64,000 nt of DNA from Bacillus sp. J37 (GTDB lineage: Bacteria > Bacillota > Bacilli > Bacillales > Bacillaceae): NCBI RefSeq assembly GCF_000518865.1, contig NZ_JAEK01000009.1, positions 109,524 through 173,523 of the forward strand, read 5' to 3'. The position numbers and the translations under genes are program-made. This document shows, piece after piece, positions 54,620-63,743 of the stretch; position 1 is the first letter of the stretch, and the number at the start of each line of letters is the position of its first letter. The notes beneath the pieces were generated by a model that searched no databases, was not told the DNA's origin, and saw nothing but the letters and a program-made list of their open reading frames with translations.

Positions 54620-56173
54620 GTGATTGAACAGAATATCAAACAAAGCAAAGCGATCTATTGGGCTTCAGGAATCGTATCTGTCTGTGGAATCATTTTTGAA
54701 GTATTATTTGGTGCAGCTGGCTCTTACTTACTTGGTGATGGTGTAAAACAATACACCCTCACCATTTCTCTTTTTCTGACAGGTATGGGCATCGGTGCTT
54801 CCATTAGCGAGAAAGTAACAAAGAATTTAATCTTGTCATTTGTATGGATTGAATATTTAATCGGGATTATTGGCGGGCTTTCAACCTTTTTATTATTCGG
54901 AGTTGCTGCTTTTCTGGAATCAGGAATGGATGCGTTCTTTCTTTACTCCATTACGTTAATTGTAGGGGCACTAACTGGAGTGGAGCTTCCGATCTTAATT
55001 AGAAAAGCAAATGAGATTGGTGTTACTCTCCAAAAAAGCACAGCAAGGGTGCTGTTTTCTGATTATGCCGGGGGTCTGATCGGCGGGTTACTCTTTGTGT
55101 ACTTGCTAAGACCGGAATTTGGGCTTGTAAAAACAGCTTTTCTTGTAGCCATCATTAATGTAGCCATTGCCCTGTGGATTTTAGTTTATTTTAAAAAGGA
55201 AATAAAAACGTTCAAACGTCATTTTTCAGCAGGTATTGTGATCTTCCTAATCCTTGTTGGAGGTATTTTCTTTGGGGAAGAAACAGCTTTTACATTTGAA
55301 CAAAAGCTATATCGAGATCCAATTATTTATACGGAACAAACTGATTATCAACAAATCATATTGACGAAGGAACAAGGAGATCTAAGGTTATTTCTCGACG
55401 GACAGCTTCAATTTAGTTCGAGCGATGAATATCGTTATCACGAAACTCTTGTCCACCCTGCGATGGGTACAGCCAACAGAAGAGAAAACATTCTCATCCT
55501 TGGCGGTGGAGATGGTTTGGCTCTTAGAGAGTTACAAAAATATGATGAAGTAAAGTCTATGACTTTAGTTGACCTGGATCCAAGCGTCGTGGAATTAGGG
55601 AAAACAAATCGGGATGTTGTTACCTTAAATCAAAAAGCATTTGAGGATAATCGTGTTCAAGTCAAAAATGAAGATGCCTTTCAATTTTTAAAACAAAAAC
55701 AAGGCACCCTCTATGATGTGATACTAATTGACTTGCCAGATCCAAATAATGAATCCTTAAATAAGCTATACACCCTTGAATTTTACCAGCTGGTACGCAA
55801 TCGTCTGGCACCGGGTGGTTCAATTATGATTCAAGCAACAAGTCCAACCTTCGCAACAGAAGTATACTGGTCCATTAACAAAACCGTACAAGCAGCAAAC
55901 CTTTATACAGAAAACCTCCACGTTGATGTACCAAGCTTTGGCGATTGGGGCTTTGTTTTAGCGAAGAGAGAAGAAGTCAACTTGAACAAAGCTAACATAA
56001 ATGTTGAAACGAAATTTTTAACAAATGAAGTATTAAGCGGCTTAACTTCATTTGGCAAGGATATTGATCAGGATATTTTAGATGAAAAGGGAAACCAACT
56101 TCCAATCGATACGAATACCTTAACAAGGCCGACAATTATTGAGAAATACGAGAAGGCTTGGAGAAGTTATTGA
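54620..56173 (+). CDS. Membrane-fused polyamine aminopropyltransferase (spermidine-synthase-like)
   Basis: 517 residues. The N-terminal half has seven membrane segments (about 10-215), and the C-terminal half is a spermidine-synthase-type domain (about 240-480) with the SAM-binding GGGDGLALRELQKYD, the LVDLDPSVVELG acidic site and NEDAFQFLKQKQ. The catalytic YDVILIDLPDPN block is intact. Start: GTG at 54620 with GGAG 8 bases upstream. Membrane-fused forms are usually found in polyamine or membrane modification clusters; no partner decarboxylase or ATP-grasp ligase follows here. Confidence 0.9.
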   Translation: MIEQNIKQSKAIYWASGIVSVCGIIFEVLFGAAGSYLLGDGVKQYTLTISLFLTGMGIGASISEKVTKNLILSFVWIEYLIGIIGGLSTFLLFGVAAFLESGMDAFFLYSITLIVGALTGVELPILIRKANEIGVTLQKSTARVLFSDYAGGLIGGLLFVYLLRPEFGLVKTAFLVAIINVAIALWILVYFKKEIKTFKRHFSAGIVIFLILVGGIFFGEETAFTFEQKLYRDPIIYTEQTDYQQIILTKEQGDLRLFLDGQLQFSSSDEYRYHETLVHPAMGTANRRENILILGGGDGLALRELQKYDEVKSMTLVDLDPSVVELGKTNRDVVTLNQKAFEDNRVQVKNEDAFQFLKQKQGTLYDVILIDLPDPNNESLNKLYTLEFYQLVRNRLAPGGSIMIQATSPTFATEVYWSINKTVQAANLYTENLHVDVPSFGDWGFVLAKREEVNLNKANINVETKFLTNEVLSGLTSFGKDIDQDILDEKGNQLPIDTNTLTRPTIIEKYEKAWRSY

Positions 56174-56218
56174 GTGTCGTACTCTTTCATACCTTCTCTT
56201 TTAAAGTGTGAATACAAG

Positions 56219-56264
56219 AAAAAACACAGTTCAGACCTAATTCTGAGCTGTGTTTTCATTTTTC
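56219..56264. terminator. Bidirectional terminator between the pspA operon and DUF3892 gene
   Basis: AAAACACAGTTCAGA pairs with TCTGAGCTGTGTTTT, with T-rich flanks on both strands. Confidence 0.85.
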
Positions 56265-56267
56265 TAT

Positions 56268-56579
56268 TTAAAATTCCGGTAAAGAATCAAGATTGTTTTC
56301 TTTGTTTCCATCTGGTTCACTTCTTAAGATATCGCGGCCGTATTTATGAAACACATCAACATGAGCGAGTTTGCCATCCTTCGCTTCTGAAAGTGCCTGA
56401 ACATAATCCAACTGTCTACCAGACTCTGTTTGAAAAGCAATTAAATCCCCATCATCATTCCTTTTCACTGCAACGATTCTCTCTTGATTCGGGCTCATAC
56501 CTTCAATAATTTCTGCTTGAATTTCATCTTGATTCGCTTGATTTTTGTACTGGTTAAATGCTTGTTCGAAACGATCCAT
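56268..56579 (-). CDS. DUF3892 domain protein
   Basis: 103-residue protein starting MDRFEQAFNQYKNQ, then the DUF3892 core RIVAVKRNDDGDLIAFQTES and GRQLDYVQALSEAKDGKLAH, then VDVFHKYGRDILRSEPDG. AGGTGAT lies 6 bases before the chosen ATG; the open frame extends 22 codons upstream without a site. DUF3892 proteins are small and of unknown function. It follows yoaE on the same strand after 46 bases. Confidence 0.85.
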   Translation of the reverse strand: MDRFEQAFNQYKNQANQDEIQAEIIEGMSPNQERIVAVKRNDDGDLIAFQTESGRQLDYVQALSEAKDGKLAHVDVFHKYGRDILRSEPDGNKENNLDSLPEF

Positions 56580-56625
56580 TTTTATCACCTCATGATTTGT
56601 ATGTCCAATTGAGATGATTTTATTC

Positions 56626-58668
56626 TTAAGCTTTAACTGCTTCAACGTCTACTCGACCAGAAAAGAAGGTAGCTCCTCCACCCATATCAGCCACTCGATC
56701 TGGAGTTAGCGTATTTACGAGGTGTTTTTCTCCTGCAACATCTGACCATAATCCTTGACTAACGACAACTCCAGGTAGCACCAGCTCTCCAACAGATGCT
56801 GACAATTCACATTCTCCACGATCATTCCAAATTCTAACACTATCTCCATCTTTAATTCCCAATTCTCCCGCATCTTTCACATTCATAAATAATTTTGGGG
56901 ATTTTTCTAACTTAATGTGTTTTTCATTATTCGAGAAGGTTGAATTTAAGAAATTATGGTTCGGTCCCGGAATAAATAAAAATGGATAACGACTTTCTGG
57001 TTGAATAGGAATGTAAGTAGGCAAACCTGGATGTCCGTCCTCTTCCATTTGCTTTGAATATAATTCGATCTTCCCACTAGGTGTTTTTAAGTTTTCAAGT
57101 AAACGGTTTGTTTTCTTAGCCTTTATAAAATGTGTTTTCTTTAATTCATCATAAGTAACATGTTCTAAGTATTGATTTGAAGTACTGCTTAATGCCTGAT
57201 TAATTAAATCTTCATCAGAATCTTTAAATTCCGGCTCAACAAATTCCATCGCTTCAGCTAATAAACGAAATACTTCTGTATTTGATTTGCTCTCTCCATA
57301 AGCATTGATAACAGGTTCATGCAGATGAATATATTGATGCCAATAGGATGTGTAAAAATCAATGTTTTCAAATGCAGATGTAGCAGGTAAAACGATATCT
57401 GCATACATAGCTGTTTCCGTTAAAAATAAATCGTGAACAACTGTAAATAAGTCATCTCTTGCCAACCCTTCACGAACTTTTGTTGACTCAGGTGCAACGA
57501 CAGCCGGGTTACTCCCATATACAAACAAAGAACGAACCGGGTTATTGATTTCATGCAGTGCTTGTCCAAGTTGATTCATATTAATCACACGTGTTTGTTT
57601 TTTTAATAAATCAGGACGTTGAAGTGCAGCTGTATTATGGGCAAGAAAAGCTGAATTTGACTTTAATGCTCCTCCACCTTTTACTAGCCATTGGCCAGTA
57701 AGTGCAGGTAAACAAGCTATTGTTCGAACAATCATTCCACCATTATCATGGTGCTGCAAGCCATTTCCAATTCTGATCATTGAAGGAGTACTATCTCCAT
57801 ACATGCGCGCCAATTCATAGATATGTTCTACGGGTACACCCGTGATCGATGACACCATATCTGGATTATATTGCTTTACATGTTCTTCTAATTCTTTAAA
57901 CCCAACTGTATATTGTTCTAAAAAATTATTATTCACTAATTCTTCTTTAAATAGAATATGCATGATTCCTAGTGCAAGCAAGCCGTCTGTTCCAGGTAAA
58001 ATAGGAATAAACCAATCTGCCATTCTACCTGTTTGGTTTTTATGTGCATCAATAACGATGATCTTTGCTCCATTCTTTCTCGCTTTTTGTGCAATCATCA
58101 TTTGATGCATATTTGTACTAACAGCATTAATCCCCCATAGAATGAATAACTTAGTTTCTGTCATTTCCTCCGGGGCAGTTCCATAGCTTCCTCCCATTGT
58201 ATATTTATACCCTTTCGAACCAGCTACAGAACAAATTGTTCGATCCAGTTGACTTGAACCAAGACGATGAAAAAAACGACGATCCATGCCCTCAGCATTA
58301 ATATTTCCCATATTCCCATAAAAGCTATAAGGAAGGATCGATTCTGCCCCTTCTTCTGCAATTAGTTTTTTCCATTTCATTGCAATTGTCTCTATTGCTT
58401 CCTTCCAGGTGATTGGGACAAATTCTCCTTTTCCTTTAATTCCAATTCTTTTTAAAGGTGTCTTTAGCCTTTTTTCGTCGTATATTCTCTCTCCCATATT
58501 CCGCACTTTATTGCAAATATTCCCTTTTGTAACAGGGTGGTTAGGATCACCTTCAATTTTTACTATTTTCCCATCTTTTTTATGAATTAGTAATCCACAT
58601 TGATCTGGGCAGTCCAATGAACAAACGGACGGAACAACACCATTTTCAATCTCTTTATATCTTTCCAT
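56626..58668 (-). CDS. yoaE: Molybdopterin-dependent oxidoreductase YoaE
   Basis: 680-residue single-subunit oxidoreductase of the formate dehydrogenase/DMSO reductase superfamily, the same length as B. subtilis YoaE. N-terminal 4Fe-4S site in CSLDCPDQCG and NICNKVR (C-x3-C-x3-C ... C), molybdopterin-binding LILWGINAVSTNMHQMMIAQK-type region, and a C-terminal domain with VNTLTPDRVADMGGGA. The start matches MERYKEIENGVVPSVC. It is divergent from the yoaDCB operon, as in B. subtilis. Substrate is unknown. Confidence 0.9.
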   Translation of the reverse strand: MERYKEIENGVVPSVCSLDCPDQCGLLIHKKDGKIVKIEGDPNHPVTKGNICNKVRNMGERIYDEKRLKTPLKRIGIKGKGEFVPITWKEAIETIAMKWKKLIAEEGAESILPYSFYGNMGNINAEGMDRRFFHRLGSSQLDRTICSVAGSKGYKYTMGGSYGTAPEEMTETKLFILWGINAVSTNMHQMMIAQKARKNGAKIIVIDAHKNQTGRMADWFIPILPGTDGLLALGIMHILFKEELVNNNFLEQYTVGFKELEEHVKQYNPDMVSSITGVPVEHIYELARMYGDSTPSMIRIGNGLQHHDNGGMIVRTIACLPALTGQWLVKGGGALKSNSAFLAHNTAALQRPDLLKKQTRVINMNQLGQALHEINNPVRSLFVYGSNPAVVAPESTKVREGLARDDLFTVVHDLFLTETAMYADIVLPATSAFENIDFYTSYWHQYIHLHEPVINAYGESKSNTEVFRLLAEAMEFVEPEFKDSDEDLINQALSSTSNQYLEHVTYDELKKTHFIKAKKTNRLLENLKTPSGKIELYSKQMEEDGHPGLPTYIPIQPESRYPFLFIPGPNHNFLNSTFSNNEKHIKLEKSPKLFMNVKDAGELGIKDGDSVRIWNDRGECELSASVGELVLPGVVVSQGLWSDVAGEKHLVNTLTPDRVADMGGGATFFSGRVDVEAVKA

Positions 58669-58819
58669 TACGATACCCTTTCATGAAAAAAATTGATTAA
58701 TAAATTATATCAGAAAATTTATTACTTCGAAAGTTCTGAAAATACATTGACTTCTGAATAATAATTCTTTTATATTAATTATATTGCATTTTTAGAAACT
58801 ATTTAAAAAATAATATGGA

Positions 58820-58909
58820 TTCTATCAAGAGAGGTGGAGGGACTGGCCCATTGAAACCTCGGCAACATCATTGTGCCAATTCCAGCAAGCATAGCTTGAA
58901 AGATAGAAA
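58820..58909 (+). ncRNA. SAM-I (S-box) riboswitch of yoaDCB
   Basis: Core elements are present: CTATCAAGAGAGGTGGAGGGA, CTGGCCC, TTGAAACCTCGGCAAC, TTGTGCCAATTCCAGCAAG and the 3' closing GAAAGATAG pairing with CTATC. S-box RNAs turn off genes when SAM is plentiful. B. subtilis yoaDCB has an S-box leader too. Confidence 0.96.
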
Positions 58910-58955
58910 GAGTACTTATGTCAATGTATAAATGATATAAAGTAATCATCTCTTT

Positions 58956-58980
58956 CCATCTCTGGGGAGAGATTTTTTTA
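58956..58980 (+). terminator. S-box terminator
   Basis: ATCTCT pairs with AGAGAT across GGGG, followed by seven T. An upstream CATCTCTTT could extend or compete with it. Confidence 0.8.
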
Positions 58981-59024
58981 TAGATTACATATTTTTTAAC
59001 AGCAAATGAGAAGGAGATGATTAT

Positions 59025-60026
59025 ATGAATGTTTTAATTACAGCGCCGTTTAACGAAACTGGTTTAAATGAAGTGAAGTCACTTTTTGGCGGATATACCT
59101 ATCGTTGCTGGAAAGAAAATGGCAGAGCCTTTCATGAAGATGAATTAATTTCTTTGTTAAAAGAAACAAAGGCTGAAGGATTAATTGCTGAACTTGATAA
59201 GGTGACAGAAAAAGTATTTGAAAGTGTACCAGAATTAAAGTTTGTAGGGGTATGTCGCGGAATGCCTTCCAATGTAGATGTAGAAGCAGCTTCCAAACGA
59301 GGAATACCCGTATTTTACACCCCAGCCCGTAATGCTCAAGCAGTTGCAGAGCAATTTATTGGAAACCTTATTACCTTTTATCGACATACCATCCCTTCAA
59401 GTGAGTGGCTCAAAAAGGAAAAATGGGTCAGTGACTACTTACAAGCCTATGTAAAATTCAAAGGAAATGAAATTTCCGGCAAAACAATCGGCTTAGTTGG
59501 CTTCGGTGCGGTTGGGCGCAAATTAGCTAACATCCTTAAAGCCTTTGACTGTCATATACAATATTATGATCCTTATGTAGAAAGTGATGACCCTGCTTAT
59601 ACCCGCGTTTCTTTTGATGAGGTGTTCTCATCCAGTGATGTTGTTTCTATTCACCTTCCCCGTACAGATGAAACGATTGAGATGATTGATGAGTATTATC
59701 TAGGTCTAATGAAAGAAGATGCTGTGCTTGTGAATACCTCAAGAGCAGTCGTGGTAAAAAGGGACGCGCTTGTTAACGTGTTAAAAGAGGGGAAAATTAG
59801 AGGAGCCATTTTAGACGTATTTTATCATGAGCCTCCAGATAAAAGTGATTATGAAATCATTCAATTACCTAATGTATTAGCAACACCTCACCTTGCAGGA
59901 GCCAGCTTTGAGGTAGAAGATCACCATGTTTCCATCATGAACCAAGCTCTTGTGAAGTGGTTTAATAAGCAAACTGTTGATATCCCGACTTTGTTCAATC
60001 GAAAAGACCTTCAAGTAAAGTTATAA
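59025..60026 (+). CDS. yoaD: 2-hydroxyacid dehydrogenase YoaD
   Basis: 333-residue D-isomer-specific 2-hydroxyacid dehydrogenase, related to phosphoglycerate dehydrogenase. NAD loop GLVGFGAVGRKLAN, catalytic Arg in VNTSRAVVVKRDALV, acidic residue in DVFYHEPPD, and catalytic His in LATPHLAGAS. AGGAG precedes the ATG. First gene after the S-box terminator, 8 bases from yoaC's upstream GTG. Its true substrate is unknown. Confidence 0.9.
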   Translation: MNVLITAPFNETGLNEVKSLFGGYTYRCWKENGRAFHEDELISLLKETKAEGLIAELDKVTEKVFESVPELKFVGVCRGMPSNVDVEAASKRGIPVFYTPARNAQAVAEQFIGNLITFYRHTIPSSEWLKKEKWVSDYLQAYVKFKGNEISGKTIGLVGFGAVGRKLANILKAFDCHIQYYDPYVESDDPAYTRVSFDEVFSSSDVVSIHLPRTDETIEMIDEYYLGLMKEDAVLVNTSRAVVVKRDALVNVLKEGKIRGAILDVFYHEPPDKSDYEIIQLPNVLATPHLAGASFEVEDHHVSIMNQALVKWFNKQTVDIPTLFNRKDLQVKL

Positions 60027-60042
60027 GAAAGAGGTGATAAAA

Positions 60043-61497
60043 GTGAATAAAGAATTAGGTTATTTAGTATTTGATATTGGAACAGGAAATGTTAGGGTTG
60101 CCATTGTTACGATCTCAGGTGAAGTTGTTGGTATTGAACGAGAAGATATTCACTATGTAACAGAAGCATTGTATCCTGACAGCCGTTACTTTTTACCGGA
60201 TACACTTTGGGAGCAAGTCATCCGCTTAGCTAAAAATGTGATAAAAAACTCACCTTCTGTAACAATCAAAGGTATTACATCTACTAGTCAACGCCAAGGA
60301 ATTGTTTTACTCGACAAAAGCGGAAACTCGTTTATTGGGTTACCAAACATTGATAATCGCGGACGAGAATGGGAATTAGATTTCATAGAACGCGATCTAA
60401 TTTACCAAAAAACAGGCAGGTTACCTTCTGCCCTCTTTTCGGCGCTAAAGCTTGTAGGATTAAAGAAGAGACAACCCACTCTATGGGATAGAATTGCATC
60501 TTTTACTAGTATAAGCGATTGGATTACCTATAAGTTAAGTGATGTTCTTGTCTATGAGCCCTCACAAGCGACTGAAACCTTACTTTATAATGTGAAGGAA
60601 CAAACTTGGTCTAATGAAATGTGTGAGCAATTTGACATTCCATTTGATTTTTTACCTGAATTGAAATTGTCAGGTTCTATCCTTGGTCATATTACTCCTA
60701 CCTTGGCAGAAGAATTGGAAATTAGTAAAGATGTTTCTATTATTGTCGGTGGCGGAGATTCTCAATTGGCCATTGAAAGTACTTTTGCAGAAACCAATGA
60801 CATGATTATCATTTCGGGGACAACTACTCCAATTTGCAAAATGGTTGACGAATACAAAGGTGATGAAGAAAAAAGAGCATGGACAAATGCTCATACCCAT
60901 AAAAATCGTTGGTTGATAGAGACAAATCCAGGAATTACTGGTCTGAATTATCAAAAATTAAAAAATCTATTTTACCCAAACGAAAGCTATCATCAAATGG
61001 AATTGGAAATATCACAACTGGATTTGGTAGAATGTGTGGCTGCGTTAGGAATATACCTCTCCGATGAGAAGAATGCTTCCAAAAAAGGCGGCTTTATATT
61101 CAACGCTCCTCTAGCACAGGATTTATCTAGAGCCCACTTTGTGGCAGCTGCATTATGGGAAATTGCATGTACTATTCGCCTGCATTTTGACCAAATTGTA
61201 GAGGTTACTCCTTTTGACTTACCGTATGTATGGGGATGTGGCGGAGGATTTCAAAGTGAAAAGTTAGCCCAATTTGTTGCTGATTTATTACAAAAAGAGT
61301 TGCGTATTCCTAATGGCTTCTCTCAAGCATCTGTTGTAGGTGCTGCTGTAATCTGCAATCAAGCTCTAGGATTCAAAGATTTGATTTCTAAAGATTATAA
61401 AACGGTAAAACCTTATATAAATCATCAAGATGACAGATATTCAGAATGGATGAAAACTCAACATTTCTTTTCTGAAATGAATCATTCTTTAACATAA
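60043..61497 (+). CDS. yoaC: FGGY-family sugar kinase YoaC, LsrK-like
   Basis: 484-residue sugar kinase. N-terminal phosphate loop LVFDIGTGNVRVAIV, SQRQGIVLLDKSG, TSISDWITYKLSDVLVYEPS, IIVGGGDSQLA, ISGTTTPICKMV and C-terminal VWGCGGGFQSEKLA. These blocks run in parallel with E. coli LsrK, the autoinducer-2 kinase, more closely than with XylB or AraB, judged by eye. The GTG at 60043 follows AGAGGTG by 6 bases; a GTG at 60034 is embedded in the site. It follows yoaD. Confidence 0.9.
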   Translation: MNKELGYLVFDIGTGNVRVAIVTISGEVVGIEREDIHYVTEALYPDSRYFLPDTLWEQVIRLAKNVIKNSPSVTIKGITSTSQRQGIVLLDKSGNSFIGLPNIDNRGREWELDFIERDLIYQKTGRLPSALFSALKLVGLKKRQPTLWDRIASFTSISDWITYKLSDVLVYEPSQATETLLYNVKEQTWSNEMCEQFDIPFDFLPELKLSGSILGHITPTLAEELEISKDVSIIVGGGDSQLAIESTFAETNDMIIISGTTTPICKMVDEYKGDEEKRAWTNAHTHKNRWLIETNPGITGLNYQKLKNLFYPNESYHQMELEISQLDLVECVAALGIYLSDEKNASKKGGFIFNAPLAQDLSRAHFVAAALWEIACTIRLHFDQIVEVTPFDLPYVWGCGGGFQSEKLAQFVADLLQKELRIPNGFSQASVVGAAVICNQALGFKDLISKDYKTVKPYINHQDDRYSEWMKTQHFFSEMNHSLT

Positions 61498-61524
61498 TTT
61501 CACAAAGGAAATGGAGAGAATAAT

Positions 61525-62769
61525 ATGTTAGATAAAATTGGAATACCTAAACACTTGAGTTGGGGATTTTTAGGTGTCATGCTCTTTATGATGGGGGATG
61601 GACTTGAAGCTGGTTGGCTAAGTCCGTTTTTAATTGAACAAGGAATGACGGTTCAACATACCGCATCTATTTTTACCGTTTACGGAATTTCCTTAGCCAT
61701 TTCTTCTTGGTTTTCAGGAGTATGTTTAGAAGCATTCGGAGCAAAGCGAACAATGTTTATGGGACTATTATTTTATGTTATTGGTACAGCTGGATTTATC
61801 GCTTTTGGTTTCGAAACTATGAATTATCCGGTTATGCTCATCACATACTTTATTAAAGGGTTAGGCTATCCATTATTTGCTTATTCCTTTTTAACATGGG
61901 TCATTTACCGTACCCCTAAGAATAGATTAAGTACAGCAATAGGCTGGTTTTGGATCGCTTACTGTGCAGGGATGATGGTGCTTGGAGCTTGGTATTCAAG
62001 CTACGCCATAAAATACTTTGGCTATATCAATACACTTTGGACATCCATATTCTGGGCATGTCTTGGAGCTTTCTTTGCTTTAATTATCAATAAAGATAAA
62101 TTTAAAAAGAAAGAAACTACCAGTGCAAAAGATACATTCAATGAATTATTAAAGGGAATTACAATCGTAAAAAAGAACCCAAGAGTCGCAGCTGGGGGAG
62201 TTGTACGTATCATCAACAGTCTTGGAACCTACGGGTTTCCGGTTTTCTTACCTATCCATATGGCTGAGCATGGCATTGAAACAACAGTTTGGTTACAGCT
62301 ATGGGGTACGATTTTCCTAGGAAACATTGTATTTAACTTAATTTTCGGTTTTGTTGGAGATAAATTCGGTTGGAAAAACACGATTATTTGGTTTGGCGGA
62401 GTTGGTTGTGCAGTCTTTACTGTTCTTCTCTACTATACTCCGATTCTTGCGAATGGAAATATCGTCATCACAAGTATTGTTGGATTTATCTGGGGAGGCT
62501 TATTAGCTGGTTACGTTCCAATAGGAGCTCTAGTACCTACTGTTGCAGGTGAAGACAAAGGAGCTGCTATGTCTATCTTAAATCTTTCAGCAGGTTTATC
62601 TTCATTCGTGGCACCTGCAATCGCTTGGGCATTTATCGGTTTGGTAGGAGCTCAAGGTGTTGTATGGATTTTCGGACTACTCTATTTAGCAAGTGCGATT
62701 ATTGTTCACTTTATTCAAGTTCCTGAGGAAGATGAAATGAGAAAAAATACAGCTTCCATTGCGTCATGA
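61525..62769 (+). CDS. yoaB: MFS transporter YoaB (polyol permease type)
   Basis: 414-residue twelve-TM importer of the RbtT/DalT/CsbX type. Starts KHLSWGFLGVMLFMMGDGLE; MFS loop SGVCLEAFGAKRTM between TM2 and TM3; second half VGDKFGWKNTI. It ends in a short acidic tail. AAATGGAGAG precedes the ATG. The third S-box gene; the type points to a sugar or polyol substrate that would be phosphorylated by YoaC. Confidence 0.92.
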   Translation: MLDKIGIPKHLSWGFLGVMLFMMGDGLEAGWLSPFLIEQGMTVQHTASIFTVYGISLAISSWFSGVCLEAFGAKRTMFMGLLFYVIGTAGFIAFGFETMNYPVMLITYFIKGLGYPLFAYSFLTWVIYRTPKNRLSTAIGWFWIAYCAGMMVLGAWYSSYAIKYFGYINTLWTSIFWACLGAFFALIINKDKFKKKETTSAKDTFNELLKGITIVKKNPRVAAGGVVRIINSLGTYGFPVFLPIHMAEHGIETTVWLQLWGTIFLGNIVFNLIFGFVGDKFGWKNTIIWFGGVGCAVFTVLLYYTPILANGNIVITSIVGFIWGGLLAGYVPIGALVPTVAGEDKGAAMSILNLSAGLSSFVAPAIAWAFIGLVGAQGVVWIFGLLYLASAIIVHFIQVPEEDEMRKNTASIAS

Positions 62770-62783
62770 TCTATTAGATTGAA

Positions 62784-62825
62784 GAAAAGATCTCAGCATA
62801 ATTATGTTGTGATCTTTTCTTTTTG
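62784..62825 (+). terminator. Terminator of yoaDCB
   Basis: GAAAAGATC pairs with GATCTTTTC, with further CAT/ATG pairing, followed by TTTTTG. Confidence 0.88.
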
Positions 62826-62837
62826 TTAAATTTCAGG

Positions 62838-63310
62838 TTAATTCTTAAAAGTATTTATACAATGAGAAATTGAATTTTTTGAAAGATACTTCTTTTCTTC
62901 TGGTAATCCTTTAAAATCCAGAATTGGCTTTTTTATTTCAATGATACCTTCAATATTATTAATAGCAATTTCTTTTACAAAAACAAATTGCTCTTTTTTG
63001 TGGAATCCATTTTTCTCATAGTCCTCATAATCTTTACTGAATATCGTAATTTTATCATTTTCAATTATTAACTCTCCTATTGTAAAAGGGCTATATTCTT
63101 TTCCTTGATAAATGATTTTATATTGAATTTCATAAATTACATCGATATCCTCAATCCTTACTTCTTTTACAAATTTATCTTTATGCATTTTCCTTCTAGG
63201 TCAATTATTTCTTCAAAATCCATTTCTTTTACTCTACTTCTTAATCTATATTTACCTTCTTTCATAACAAAAGGATACCTTTTTCCTTTGTAATCAGCAT
63301 ATATTGACAT
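62838..63310 (-). pseudogene. Small accessory gene broken by a frameshift
   Basis: Two overlapping frames look like one protein. The first (ATG 63310, AGGTG upstream) codes 47 residues, MSIYADYKGKRYPFVMKEGK through FEEIIDLEGKC. The second (63188 to 62838) codes 116 residues, HKDKFVKEVRIEDIDVIYEI onwards, in another frame. The join near 63188 would need a -1 shift or one inserted base in GGAAAATGC. Fused, the product would be about 155 residues with repeated beta-type segments (YADYKGKRYPF; YKIIYQGKEYSPF), resembling immunity-type proteins, but I cannot name the family. The DNA is very AT-rich. Confidence 0.6.
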
Positions 63311-63375
63311 CATTTCACCTGCTTTAACTGGTTATAACCTAGGTATTTACATTTTAGGAAAAAACTTTTAACAAA

Positions 63376-63416
63376 AAGACTATCACCTACACTCTTCATG
63401 TAAATGATAGCCGAAT
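63376..63416 (-). terminator. Terminator of the interrupted gene
   Basis: CTATCATTTACA pairs with TGTAGGTGATAG on the minus strand, followed by TCTTTTTG. It lies just past the stop at 63423. Confidence 0.7.
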
Positions 63417-63422
63417 AACAAA

Positions 63423-63743
63423 TTAATTACTTATATAAATTTTCTTCATTTTTTCTAATTCCTCTAATTCTAAGCTTTCTGTAAAAGGCTTAAAAAGTTC
63501 ATCGAATTTTTCAAGCTTTATACTAAAATTGTATAATACAACTAACACACTTGATAAAGGTCTTGCTTCTGTAAACACTATTTTTTCTTTTTGATGAGTC
63601 AAATAAAAAACATCAAATGCTTGATTTCCTTCAATTAAATTAATTGCCCCTTCTTTCTCATGTTTTAGAGAAAAGTAGAGTTCATTTATATTTTTTTGAA
63701 GAATTTCTTTTCCATCAACAATATTTTTTTCTACTGTCCTTAA
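63423..63743 (-). pseudogene. C-terminal fragment of a gene cut by the IS21-family insertion
   Basis: An open frame of about 107 codons reads in from the right with no start codon and ends at 63423 (TAA). Readable pieces are VDGKEILQKNINELYFSLKH, NLIEGNQAFDVFYLTHQ and FTEARPLSSVLVVLY, with a helical end LELEELEKMKKIYISN. It breaks at 63743, exactly where the IS end TGTTTATTGC begins, so the 5' part was displaced by the element. I do not recognise the family. The AT-rich base use matches the neighbouring broken gene. Confidence 0.68.
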
